Shown here: one piece after another, positions 55,322-64,000 of the stretch
Layout: each line of letters begins with the position of its first letter
How positions within the stretch are numbered: position 1 is the first letter of the stretch
DNA from: Rugalucina vietnamica
Lineage: Eukaryota; Mollusca; Bivalvia; Lucinida; Lucinidae
DNA: 64,000 nt
NCBI GenBank assembly: GCA_964017185.1
Contig: OZ024871.1
Span: 7,060,214-7,124,213 of the forward strand
Reading direction: 5' to 3'
Notes under the pieces: model-generated
The model's database searches: none
What the model was told of the DNA's origin: nothing
What the model saw: only the letters and a program-made list of their open reading frames with translations
Program-made: the position numbers and the translations under genes

Positions 55322-58300
55322 TTATCCAATGATAGATGTCACGTGATGGCACATTCCTTCATGGGCGATAGTGGCAGTCAGGTTGGAGGGTGCTGAAATA
55401 TCATAGCAAGTGGTAAACAAACCATGAAACTATCTGCATACGTATATTCTATTAAGCTGGGTGGTAAAAGTAACTTTGATAAATCTATCCATAGAAACAT
55501 CTTTCTTTCACTAATCCTTCTAAAAGCGTGTCCATCTTTATTAATGAGCCGCATCGTGAGAAAACCGGAATTTTGCCTATGCGAAAACAAAGGCGCAGAT
55601 CAGCTTCGCGGTAACCGCGAAGCTGATCAGCGCCTTTGTTTTCGCTACTCGGATAGTACAACTCCTCTTCTACTTAAATCCGAAATTTCAAGCTTCTAGC
55701 TCTTTTCTGAGAGTGTTCAGGCCGGTTTGTGTCGGACCTGGTCGGAAACCCCGAAGCCCGGTTTTCTCGCGTCGAGGCTCATATATCATCATGGATATGA
55801 GACAAACTATATTCATTAAACACTGAAACATTATGCTTTGGTTCAAGTACACATTTTTTCCAAAGACACCAAAATAACATGCCCGTGTAATGTATACCCC
55901 CTTTAACCCCACAATATTAGGGTATACAGGGGTATACCATTTTTGTTATTTTTGCTACAAAACATAGATTGTGGATATCACGGTGAGGCGGTTCTATCGT
56001 TTACCCACAATCAATGTTATGAGCAATAGTATTCAAACTATCATTTTTAAATAAATCTCTGTTATTGCATGGATATGTTTGTCCATGAACTTACTAATAA
56101 GATATCGAAGTGCCAGGGAGTGACAGAAGGAGCATTCATTAGAGTATGTATGACTGTCCAGGGAGCAAACCGGCTCAAACATTCTGTTGCATGTTACAAG
56201 TTCCACCCTGGGTGGCTTCACCCCAGGCTCAAGAGCTATTGCCCCAGACATCGTGCCGTTCTTGACATACAGCCCACAGTCCACCTTTAACAAATGTAGT
56301 GAATACAATTTCATAAATGCTTTGGCTTAAGATGAAAGAATTAGACACACACAGACAAAAATAAATAACTTTAAGTCATATTTTACCAAATAGAGATACC
56401 CACAAAAACATAAACTAGAAAAAAACAAACATTACTTTAAAATATATTATATGTCACATTTTATTTATTTATTTATTTATATTTATTTGTAGTATGACTT
56501 TTTGTTTTTCTTTTGAGGTTTTTGTTAAATTAAATCCAATACAAGTCAATATCAAAAGAGGCGGGCCCACATATCAATACTTAAGCAAAAAGGCGTGATA
56601 AATACCGTACAATAACTTCCCGATATTGGAAGTTACAGTACGAATCTGCCAATTTGTGCTGTGTCATACTACAAGTTAGTTAAAGACCTCGTAGAAATAA
56701 AATAAGTAAAAAAAGCTCGTCTTCGACTCGCTTTATTTTATTTATTTTTTTCTACTCGGTACTTTAACTCTAACTTATTAACAATATTTAAAGAGGGTAA
56801 GCACATTTAACCTTACAGCTATTCTACCATTTTGCCCTCTAAAAAGACAAATAAATTAAAACATATATGCAATATGTACTTGCAAAATGATTCGAGCGGC
56901 ACGTTGTTGTAATTTTAATATTCTTTCGAGATTATTAGCCCCAGTTGTTCCTGGCCACGAGGTGGACGTATAGTCTATTAGCGGCAATATGTAGCCCTGA
57001 TAGAATTTCTTTAAAACATCTACTGAGACATAATTGGATAGTTGGCGCAAGAGTGATATCTTAGAAGACAGGAAGGAACATAAATTGTCAATATGCGCTA
57101 ACCACGAGAGTGTAATATCTATTAGCAAAAGTTGCAATATTATGACTATCAATCTTTTATGTTTAACTCACGGTGGCTTATCATGAAGTTTAGGTTTTGT
57201 ACCTGCAATCATACAAGTTGTTTTTACATAAGGTACATTGTTGAAACAATGTAAATAAACTTTAATATGATAAGAAAATTGTAAGTTTTATTTTTACCAT
57301 TTTAATTGAACCCAACAAAACTCCCGTCAAAAATAGTAATAACAATTTGACAAATTATCTTAGTCGTTGGAATTGAATGTTGCTTTCCTGATGAAGGCCT
57401 AGTGTCGAAAATTTGAAATAGAGTGAATGATTAATTCCTAGTATTCATCATCTATTCCCACCGGAAGTTTTATTGGAGAATATCTTAAAAAACTCTCCAT
57501 TCTGTTGTGAGGAAGAGGTTTACTTAATTCCATGATATCCTTAAACTAGGTAACTAGTATTGTCCTTTGACATGTTGACCTTGGCACAATTCCGTGAGAT
57601 TGGATTCAAAAGGACCAATTTGAAAAGAAAGACCTGACTGTACTGTCTCCGAAAAGCTGAAACTTGATGTGAAAACGAAAAGGGAGGTAGTAACGTTAAG
57701 TGGAAACTGAAATACTTTAGATTATATTGTAAACTTAATATTGGTCTATCTAAATACATGTGACCAGAGGTCAAGGTCGTGTGACCTGAGGTCAAGGTCA
57801 AATACCATTTGAACCCATATCATCAGTTGTAGTATGACTTTCTGTTTTCCTTTGAAGTTTTTGTAACATTAAATCCAGTACAAGTCAATATCAAAAGAGG
57901 CGGGCCCACTCCGAACTTTAACCCTAACTCAGTATATACTGCTTCCGACCAGCAACAACTTAAAATATGAGGTTACTACGATTTACTGCCATTTTGTAAA
58001 CATGTCGTGGCACAGATCATGCTGGTTCCGTGTTCCGTTAACAGTTAAAACCGGACAATGTTGGTAACGGGGAGGCGACATTAAACAATGCTGCCAGTTT
58101 TTACCAAGGCCATCAAACTTAAACAACCAAGGTTTCAAATGAATTATGATTATATTCTAATACGTTATTTTATCCGTCAATAATACCTTTACGAACTAGT
58201 AGCCTAATTATCTTACCATTCGTGTTGTATTAGTGATCTCCACGCATGCGCCACGATGATCAAGGTCTACAGTCATGTTGGCATTTGGATCCTGCAAACT

Positions 58301-60826
58301 CTTACAACGAACTGCAGCTAACACACACTCAGAGCCTGGAATAAAATATCACCGTACATCAACGTACACCGGATGTAGCGAAGGTAGTGTCACGCAGTGC
58401 AGCATCAAGTTTGTATATGGTCCGTATAAATTCAATTTTTCATTTGAATATGTAAAGTTTCACCATAGTACATTTTACAAAAAATAATCAAATGGCATAA
58501 GCGTAAACTCACTGTATGTTCGACCATCAGTTCCACAAACATAGCCTTGAATATAGAACCTTGTAGGACACCCCCGGGTGAGAACAACATCACACGGGGT
58601 GGATACTGTAATACACTCTCCCATGTAGGCCATGCCCAGTTTTGTCCCATTCTTCGCCGCCAAACACGCCGCATTGTCAAACATGCATGTTGATTCTACA
58701 AAACAAATATTATTCCTAGATTTATCTTATAGACTGTGAATATTTAGTAATTATACGGAAAGGTGAATTGCTCTGGTTTATTCTGTTTTGTGTAAATTGA
58801 AGAAGTGAAATTGACTTGAGAAGGGGTGAACTAATATGGTGAGCACTTGTGACCCAACCCCAGCAACCATAAACGAATCATTGCGATTTAGTCGAAAACC
58901 AATTTGCCGAAACTTTGCCAAAACGACGCTTCGTCGAAACACTGGAAATGATACTGTTACCTACATCACCTATACTAAGGCAAAACATCAGGAAAACATG
59001 TCCATGTAATGTATACCCCCTCAAACCCCACTTTTATATAACAAAACTGGGGTATGCAGGGGTATGCCTATTTTTCCTATTATTGCTCCAAAACATAGAT
59101 TGTGGGTACTCGTTAGAACCGCCTCGGCGAGGCGGTTCTAACGTGTACCCACAATCTATGTTTTGAGCAAAAATAAGAAAAATAAGAAATATAAGAAAAA
59201 TATCAAAATTTTTCTGATGAAATTTTCATTTTTTAAAACGGAAAAAATCTCTGTATATTGCATGGGCAAGTTTTCGTAATGTATTGATCTTAACTAATTA
59301 CGTGAACATTACCATAAGTGATACCGTCTGATCCACAGACCGACTCCACGTCCTCATCATTACAAATGGTATCACAGTTGGGCAATAGTGCTTCACCCAG
59401 CTGGCCGTACACTGAGATCAGAACACCGACTGAAACACGGCGAACATTCAATTACAAACTATATGAGCCACCGCATCAGAAAACCAACAATCTGCATCTA
59501 TGCGAAAACAAAGGCGCAGATCAGCTTCGCGGTAGCCGCGAAGCTGATCAGCGCCTTTGTTTTCGCTACACAGTGTTATATATGATTGATTCAATAATAT
59601 TGTTTCTTTGTAAAACTATAATATTGTTTCTTTGTAAAACTATTACTTGTATCAAAGGGGAGTAACATTGATTATATATTTCATTTATATTATTCTATTT
59701 TGTTCTCGTATTTAAAGAACTGCCATTGATTATTTGTATCATTGTTATATAATTTAGAAGTATAGAAAATTCTATGAGCACCTTATAGACAATTCCAGAT
59801 GAAACTGGAATGAATATTTTATCACTATTAGATAAAAATATATTTAAACTATGTATACTACTGAGTTCTCGAAGAATCCAATGACTTTTTGTTTGGCCTT
59901 GATGGTCATTACGGCCCCTTTTCGTTTAGTTCTTTTCTTTTCTTGAGAAAAGTTTGTTATATAATTCTCTAGAAACTTGGAGAATTACCACAGATATATA
60001 AATACAGGTCTCAGTTCAGTCTCTGGCATGAATTCAGAAATTCGAAGTGAATTAAAGTTTATAGTTTGGTTGTTTCACTAGTGTTTTGAGATTAGAATAA
60101 TATTGTGGATTAAATATACATGTGCTCATATTCTGGATACTGGATTGAGGATACCTGTGGACTTACATTTTGATGGACAAAGATTTATTTGAACAGTATT
60201 TAATTTGTAAGTTATTTATTTATTTATTTATTTACTTATTTGTATGTATTTTATTTGTTTATTTGTTTAATTAAAGTTGTTAAGTTTAAATTACTTGGTT
60301 GTTTTTCGCTGTACCTGTGTTGTCTTGTTGCGCTTGCTCGTAACAACAGAAAGTACAATCCCTCTTCTTCTTAAATAAAAAATCTCAAGCTTCTAGCCTG
60401 CTTCTGTGACTGGACAGGCTGGTTTGTGTCGAACTTGTTCAGAACCCCAAACAGTTGGTTTTCTCACGCGGAAGCTCATATAAAAGTGAAATTGTGTTTA
60501 TTTGGTTTGTTACTGCAGCTAAGACCGGCATTATGACCATTTTAACGCGCTACTTCTTCTGTGGTTCACTATTTTTATAGGTTGCCATCTTTTGTAGATA
60601 AACGTCGCTCATGATTGATCTTGAATTTTCATCAAATCAGTACTAATTTGTAGTATCCACATCATGATATGTAAAGGCTATAGTTTGATTCTGGTCGCTC
60701 TAAATCCTGGTCATTTCATGTTATAAACATATATAAAAGGGTTCCTTTCACGGTTGCAAACGCTATGGGTGCTAATACCATATCATATGAAGAATAAAAA
60801 TGCTTACCGATAATAAATTTGTTCAT
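55322..60826 (-). CDS. Secreted three-Kazal-domain serine protease inhibitor, gene 1 (six exons)
   Basis: Coding exons on the minus strand are 60808-60826, 59313-59429, 58513-58695, 58217-58335, 56095-56284 and 55322-55392. All introns are GT-AG, the phases are 1,1,1,0,1 as in gene 2, and 699 bp give 232 residues. A signal peptide (MNKFIIVGVLISVYGQLGEA) spans exons 1-2. The Kazal cores are VCGSDGITY, VCGTDGRTY and VCSLDSHTY; domain 3 has NECSFC as in ovomucoid-type domains and a long CysI-CysII loop (28 residues against 25 in gene 2). P1 positions are Asp, Thr and Arg, so domain 3 could inhibit trypsin-like proteases. Exon 3 has the same length as in gene 2 (183 bp) and about half of its residues are identical. 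It ends HEGMCHHVTSIIG, then TAA. The introns carry two P-family and two Q-family MITEs, an RT fragment and a solo LTR. Confidence 0.9.
55546..55780. mobile_element. MITE P copy 9
   Basis: A complete copy in intron 5 of Kazal gene 1. The plus-strand ORF through it is MITE-derived. Confidence 0.9.
55868..56080. mobile_element. MITE family Q, copy 3 (inverted)
   Basis: AACATGCCCGTGTAATGTAT to GCATGGATATGTTTGTCC. The central hairpin is damaged (ATCACGGTGAGGCGGTTCTATC). It ends about 10 bp from the exon-5 donor of Kazal gene 1. Confidence 0.7.
56489..56571. repeat. Direct repeat T, copy 1
   Basis: AGTATGACTTTTTGTTTTTC to ATCAAAAGAGGCGGGCCCAC; matched by 57829-57912 in the same orientation. Confidence 0.85.
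56856..57152 (-). pseudogene. Non-LTR reverse transcriptase C-terminal fragment (intronic)
   Basis: The minus strand reads ITLSWLAHIDNLCSFLSSKI, KFYQGYILPLIDYTSTSWPG and LERILKLQQRAARIIL, the same post-palm region as the fragment at 21794-22477 but from a different family. It is short, truncated on both sides and lies in intron 4 of Kazal gene 1, antisense to nothing else (same strand as the host gene). Confidence 0.8.
57829..57912. repeat. Direct repeat T, copy 2
   Basis: AGTATGACTTTCTGTTTTCC to AAGAGGCGGGCCCAC; partner of 56489-56571. The pair brackets 1.26 kb that contains the RT fragment. Confidence 0.85.
58987..59284. mobile_element. MITE family Q, copy 4 (inverted)
   Basis: GGAAAACATGTCCATGTAATG to GGGCAAGTTTTCGTAATG, with a perfect hairpin centred on GCCTCGGCGAGGC. 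It lies in intron 2 of Kazal gene 1 and ends about 28 bp from exon 2. Confidence 0.8.
59465..60477. mobile_element. MITE P copy 10, split by a solo LTR
   Basis: The left part (59465-59573) holds the full palindrome and the right part (60350-60477) the usual right half; 772 bp lie between. Flanked by ATAT on both sides (4-bp target duplication). It lies in intron 1 of Kazal gene 1. Confidence 0.88.
59574..60345. mobile_element. Solo LTR, 772 bp, with ACAG target duplication
   Basis: It starts TGTTATAT and ends CGTAACA (TG...CA with TGTTA/TAACA inverted ends). It is flanked by ACAG at 59570-59573 and 60346-60349. TATATAAATA at 59995-60004 is a promoter-like TATA box on the plus strand. A T-rich (TTTA)n stretch is at about 60205-60245. 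No internal retroelement sequence remains, the result expected from LTR-LTR recombination. A 4-bp duplication fits several LTR superfamilies, including Gypsy. Confidence 0.8.
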
Positions 60827-61087
60827 GTTTATTCCTGTCGTGGTGAAATTTATCTAAAACTTTATCGTTGCTAATATCTGGCATGGTTGTTATGGTATCT
60901 TATGTCATTGTCTTATCGTTGGGAGTTCAGATTAGTCGTGGTCGTGGTCAGTTTAGAAGTACTTCACACTACGTGACCTTTGACTCCCTTTGTGAAAACC
61001 TCTCTATGGGTTTTGTTTTTCGCTGAATCTATATACTAGTTGAATGGTCCTCTGAATGGTCCTCTGAATGAGTAAATTGTTATATTT

Positions 61088-61321
61088 GAGCCACCACGTG
61101 GGAAAACCAACAATGTGGTTTCCGAACAGGTCTGACACAAACAGGGCTGTATAGCTACAGAAGCAGGCTAGAAGCTTGAAATTTTGGAGTTAAGTAGAGG
61201 AGGAATTCTACTATCCGAGTAGCGAAAACAAAGGCGCTGATCAGCTTCGCGGTTACCGCGAAGCTGATCTGTGTCTTTGTTTTCGCCTATGCAGATTGTT
61301 GGTTTCCCCATGAGGCTGCTC
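61088..61321. mobile_element. MITE P copy 11 (inverted)
   Basis: A complete copy about 260 bp upstream of the Kazal gene 1 start codon. Confidence 0.88.
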
Positions 61322-61556
61322 ATTTACTGTGACGTCTGCTGTGAGTTTCACGCTTTCCTGCCTGGTGTCTGCCACGGCGGTGGGATTAATACGGTGCATA
61401 TTTTTGTCCTTGTTTAGATGATAGATAGATCAGCGCTATTTGCCTCGTGTTAGGTGCTTTTACCTTCTACATCATTTCTGGATTGCAGACTTTGTGAAAA
61501 TCCCATCTAGCCAATCAAAAGAAGTCATCACTGTTCGGACAATATGTATGATAATT

Positions 61557-61790
61557 GAGCCGCCTCGTGGGAAAACCAACAATGTGGTTTCCGAACAGGT
61601 CCGACATAAACCGGCCTGTACAAGCACAGAAAAGAGCTAGAAGCTTGAAATTTCGGATTGAAGTAGAAGAGGAATTGTACTATCCGAGTAGCGAAAACAA
61701 AGGCGCTGATCAGCTTCGCGGTTACCGCGAAGCTGATCTGCGTCTTTGTTTTCGCCTATGCAGATTGTTGGTTTTCCCATGTAGTGGCTC
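61557..61790. mobile_element. MITE P copy 12 (inverted)
   Basis: Flanked by AATT on both sides (61553-61556, 61791-61794), a 4-bp target duplication. Confidence 0.9.
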
Positions 61791-61794
61791 AATT

Positions 61795-62311
61795 CTTGCT
61801 GATGAAAGATTATGAAGAGGGGAAATTCTCAGACTACTATGGATGAGTCAGTTTTGTGTTCAGCTAACTGGACCAACATGAAACCGAGCCATTAAAAAAA
61901 ATAGACCAATGGTGTCAATGCAAAGTGAGTATTTCCGTTGGGTAAGTATATTTTACTTGAACTTTATCATTTTCCCATTGTTTGCGGAAGTGAAGATAAA
62001 AAAACTTTCATCCAAGAATTAAGAAATATGAAGCTTACATCAGTCGTGCATATCGCTGTCCAGCATATTGAAACTCATGTGAATATAACTCGCAGGCCAA
62101 CCCTTTGTCTATTTTTATCTTACACGTTGGGAATTTTTCGATCAAAAATATTTAAACAGAAACAGAATTGAGACATTACAAAGGCACGTATCATCCATTG
62201 AGCAAAACAGAATATTTAACCATTTGTAGACTTTGATACGTTTGAAAAGTAAGATCTCTCTCAAACTGTTGATTTCATTTCTGAGACTTTGTAAAATACT
62301 GGACCAACTTG
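61795..62311. other. Spacer upstream of the cysteine-rich peptide gene
   Basis: Only a motif-free 77-codon ORF (61938); nothing called. Confidence 0.4.
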
Positions 62312-62318
62312 TATAAAA
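62312..62318 (+). promoter_or_regulatory. TATA box of the cysteine-rich peptide gene
   Basis: TATAAAA, 175 bp before the ATG at 62487. A (CGCA)n(CA)n microsatellite (62332-62396) would lie in the 5' UTR or a 5' intron; ACTTTCAG at 62468-62475 could be a 3' splice site just before the start. Confidence 0.5.
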
Positions 62319-62331
62319 CGCACGCGTGTAT

Positions 62332-62356
62332 GCACGCACGCACGCATGCACGCACG

Positions 62357-62396
<40 letters not shown>
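62332..62396. repeat. (CGCA)n(CA)n microsatellite
   Basis: CGCA units followed by about 18 CA units, between the TATA box and the start codon of the cysteine-rich gene. Confidence 0.96.
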
Positions 62397-62400
<4 letters not shown>

Positions 62401-62486
62401 GCACATTGAGTGTCAAACATTGAATGTTTATTGGGAACAGTTTTACATGTAATTACATTGAGTACTACTTTCAGCAATTACAGAAA

Positions 62487-62786
62487 ATGGCGACTGCTTC
62501 AAGACAACTCTACCTGGTATCGATAATCGCCATGATCGTAGGAATACTTATCGTCGACGAAATCGATGCTCGTAAAACTTGTCGATACCGACCTAAACGA
62601 AACGCTTGTGTCGACGTCATACCAAAAGAACAACGACGGATACCTAAACAGTGTCGGAAATATGTGGAGATAAAGAGAGAATGTGCTAGCATGGGTGGGG
62701 TGTGTAAAATATCAGCCAGGAAGAGAAAGGGCAAGATCAGGTGCTACTGCGACACCAATCATAACGAGACGAATGTAGATGTTTAG
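62487..62786 (+). CDS. Small secreted cationic cysteine-rich peptide precursor
   Basis: The 99-residue protein starts MATASRQLYLVSIIAMIVGI, a clear signal peptide, with likely cleavage after ...DEIDA (about residue 28). The mature part is strongly basic and has seven cysteines (T-C, A-C, Q-C, E-C, V-C, R-C, Y-C), ending GGVC...IRCYC, a GXC...C gamma-core-like pattern seen in many defence peptides. An odd number of cysteines leaves one free or allows dimerisation. The tail is acidic/polar (DTNHNETNVDV) with an NHNET stretch that includes an N-glycosylation site (NET). The ATG at 62487 (AAAATGG) is preferred to the in-frame ATG at 62424, because the upstream residues are not signal-like. A host-defence or other extracellular role is inference; no family was recognised. 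Confidence 0.7.
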   Translation: MATASRQLYLVSIIAMIVGILIVDEIDARKTCRYRPKRNACVDVIPKEQRRIPKQCRKYVEIKRECASMGGVCKISARKRKGKIRCYCDTNHNETNVDV

Positions 62787-62803
62787 AATAGGTTGTGAAA
62801 AAA

Positions 62804-63017
62804 GAGCCTCGTCATGAGAAAACCAACAATGTTGTTCCCGAACAGGTCCGACACAAAAAAAACCCTAGCTCACAGAAGACGACTAGAGGCTTGAAATTTT
62901 GGATTTAGAACGTAGGGGAATTATACTATCCGTGCAGCGAAAACAAAGTTACTGCGAAGCTGATCTGCGCCTTTGTTTTCATGTATGCAAAATGTTGATT
63001 TTCTCATGACGTGGCTC
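62804..63017. mobile_element. MITE P copy 13 (inverted), in the 3' UTR
   Basis: GAGCCTCGTCATGAGAAAAC to CTCATGACGTGGCTC. The hairpin is shortened and part of the CCGGNCTGTACAAGC block is replaced by AAAAAACCCTAGC. It begins 18 bp after the cysteine-rich gene's stop codon, so it is very likely transcribed in its 3' UTR. Confidence 0.85.
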
Positions 63018-63437
63018 AAAACATAAGTGAACAGTGAACTTCAGTGAGACTGAGATAACAATATGAATACTTCAATACAGACAGACGAACAATGTACAGT
63101 GTGAATGCGTGTTTCATTGGACAGAGTCATTCAATTTCATTACCATATGGGAGTAAGCACATTTTATTAACCGGTTGTTGTAAACTGTAGACTTATTTAA
63201 AAGTATCAACCATCATTTTTTTTGCTTTGTAATATTCTGAATACGTATTTATTAAACATGGAATGTATGGTGGTTCATTATTGTGGTGGTTTTGTATGTA
63301 GTATCACCTCTTGGGCACTGTGATATACTCGTTTGAATGTTTTCTTGTATTATTTACATTTTTAAATATTGCAATAATATTTTTGTTAATTTTAACCTTT
63401 ACATTTGATACAGTTTACTTACATGTTTCCATACTGC

Positions 63438-63443
63438 AATAAA
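63438..63443 (+). terminator. Candidate poly(A) signal AATAAA of the cysteine-rich gene
   Basis: AATAAA 652 bp after the stop codon; no AATAAA was noticed between. Confidence 0.5.
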
Positions 63444-63529
63444 ATATATCAAAATTCCAACACTTTCATTTTGTTCTCTTCAAATGTGTACAAAATACAT
63501 GTAAAACGGGGTATTTTGTAAATATTACG

Positions 63530-64000
63530 CCACAGGCTGGTTAGCGAAAGCCCCAGATTGAGAAAAGCCATCAAAAATCACTTTTGGTGGCCACCAGTTT
63601 AGCAAAAATGCCCTTTCAACCTATGGTAAATAATGTAAGTTATCTAATTTACATATTCATGAATTTTGATGAAAACATTAAAATGACAGAAAAACAATCG
63701 TTAAAATCCATTAATAAACTAATATCAGGACCAAACTATCAATGTGACACTTTATCATTGAGCCAGTAATACCATACGACAAATGTATTGACGTAATGGG
63801 CCTAAATAAATATAATCTCATTCGCATATTCATGAATATTAATGAAATTGTCAAAAATCGAGGAAAAACAAAGGGCAAACTGTAGACATTTTGAGGTTTT
63901 GGATGGGTTATAAGATCTATCTTGTATCCCTAGGACCAATTCTCATGGCTGCCGGTGTTAGTAGTCCGAGAGACCACCTTAAAATATTGTCCTCAACAAT
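63530..64000. repeat. Dispersed repeat at the right edge
   Basis: TTAGCGAAAGCCCCAGATTG, TTTACATATTCATGAATTTT and GCATATTCATGAATATTAAT with adjacent variants suggest two diverged copies of the repeat also seen at 46919-47070. The window ends inside it. Confidence 0.5.

Noticed and set aside
57388..57414. Third hammerhead ribozyme
   Set aside because: CTGATGA and CGAAA are present but helix III and the cleavage triplet are not recognisable, and no stem I pairing was found.
58432..58680. 82-codon minus-strand ORF overlapping Kazal gene 1 exon 3
   Set aside because: Wrong frame of the real exon (58513-58695), which reads through Kazal cysteines in another frame.

Overview
The window looks like nuclear DNA of an animal. 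Its genes are intron-split with canonical GT-AG junctions, one long ORF encodes an intronless rhodopsin-type GPCR, and much of the sequence is transposon debris (mariner, hAT-like, non-LTR, Penelope-like and LTR elements, tRNA-derived SINEs, MITEs). Several short dispersed repeats resemble ones common in molluscan genomes, so a mollusc, perhaps a bivalve, is my best guess. This is inference only; nothing here fixes the species.

Layout: (1) 1-14.5 kb is one continuous satellite array of about 77-78 monomers of ~186 bp, with higher-order repeats and a decayed right edge; it runs off the left end of the window. (2) 14.7-21.8 kb holds no confident gene: a weak pair of exon-like segments, a SINE, and an unusual 3.8-kb zone of TACG/CGTA-rich inverted repeats. 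(3) 21.8-32.6 kb is a graveyard of mobile elements: a non-LTR reverse transcriptase tail ending in (ATT)n, a Gypsy-like fragment split by a 16-bp duplication, a 1.2-kb hAT-like foldback element with an 8-bp target duplication, and a dead mariner with intact ends. (4) 32.9-44.9 kb holds MITEs, an inverted pair of ~550-bp elements, a Penelope-like remnant with a hammerhead ribozyme motif, and long microsatellites. (5) 45-63.5 kb is the gene-bearing part: a GPCR on the plus strand, two tandem six-exon genes for secreted three-Kazal-domain protease inhibitors on the minus strand, and a small secreted cysteine-rich cationic peptide on the plus strand.

The two Kazal genes were assembled by hand from splice sites. 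In both, every junction phase agrees and the total coding length is divisible by three (232 and 234 residues). They share the same exon layout and are clearly a tandem duplication. Both Kazal genes and the cysteine-rich gene encode secreted products, which would suit a mucosal, digestive or immune setting, but the sequence does not prove a shared role. Copies of one palindromic MITE family (13 in 30 kb) lie in their introns, flanks and untranslated regions.
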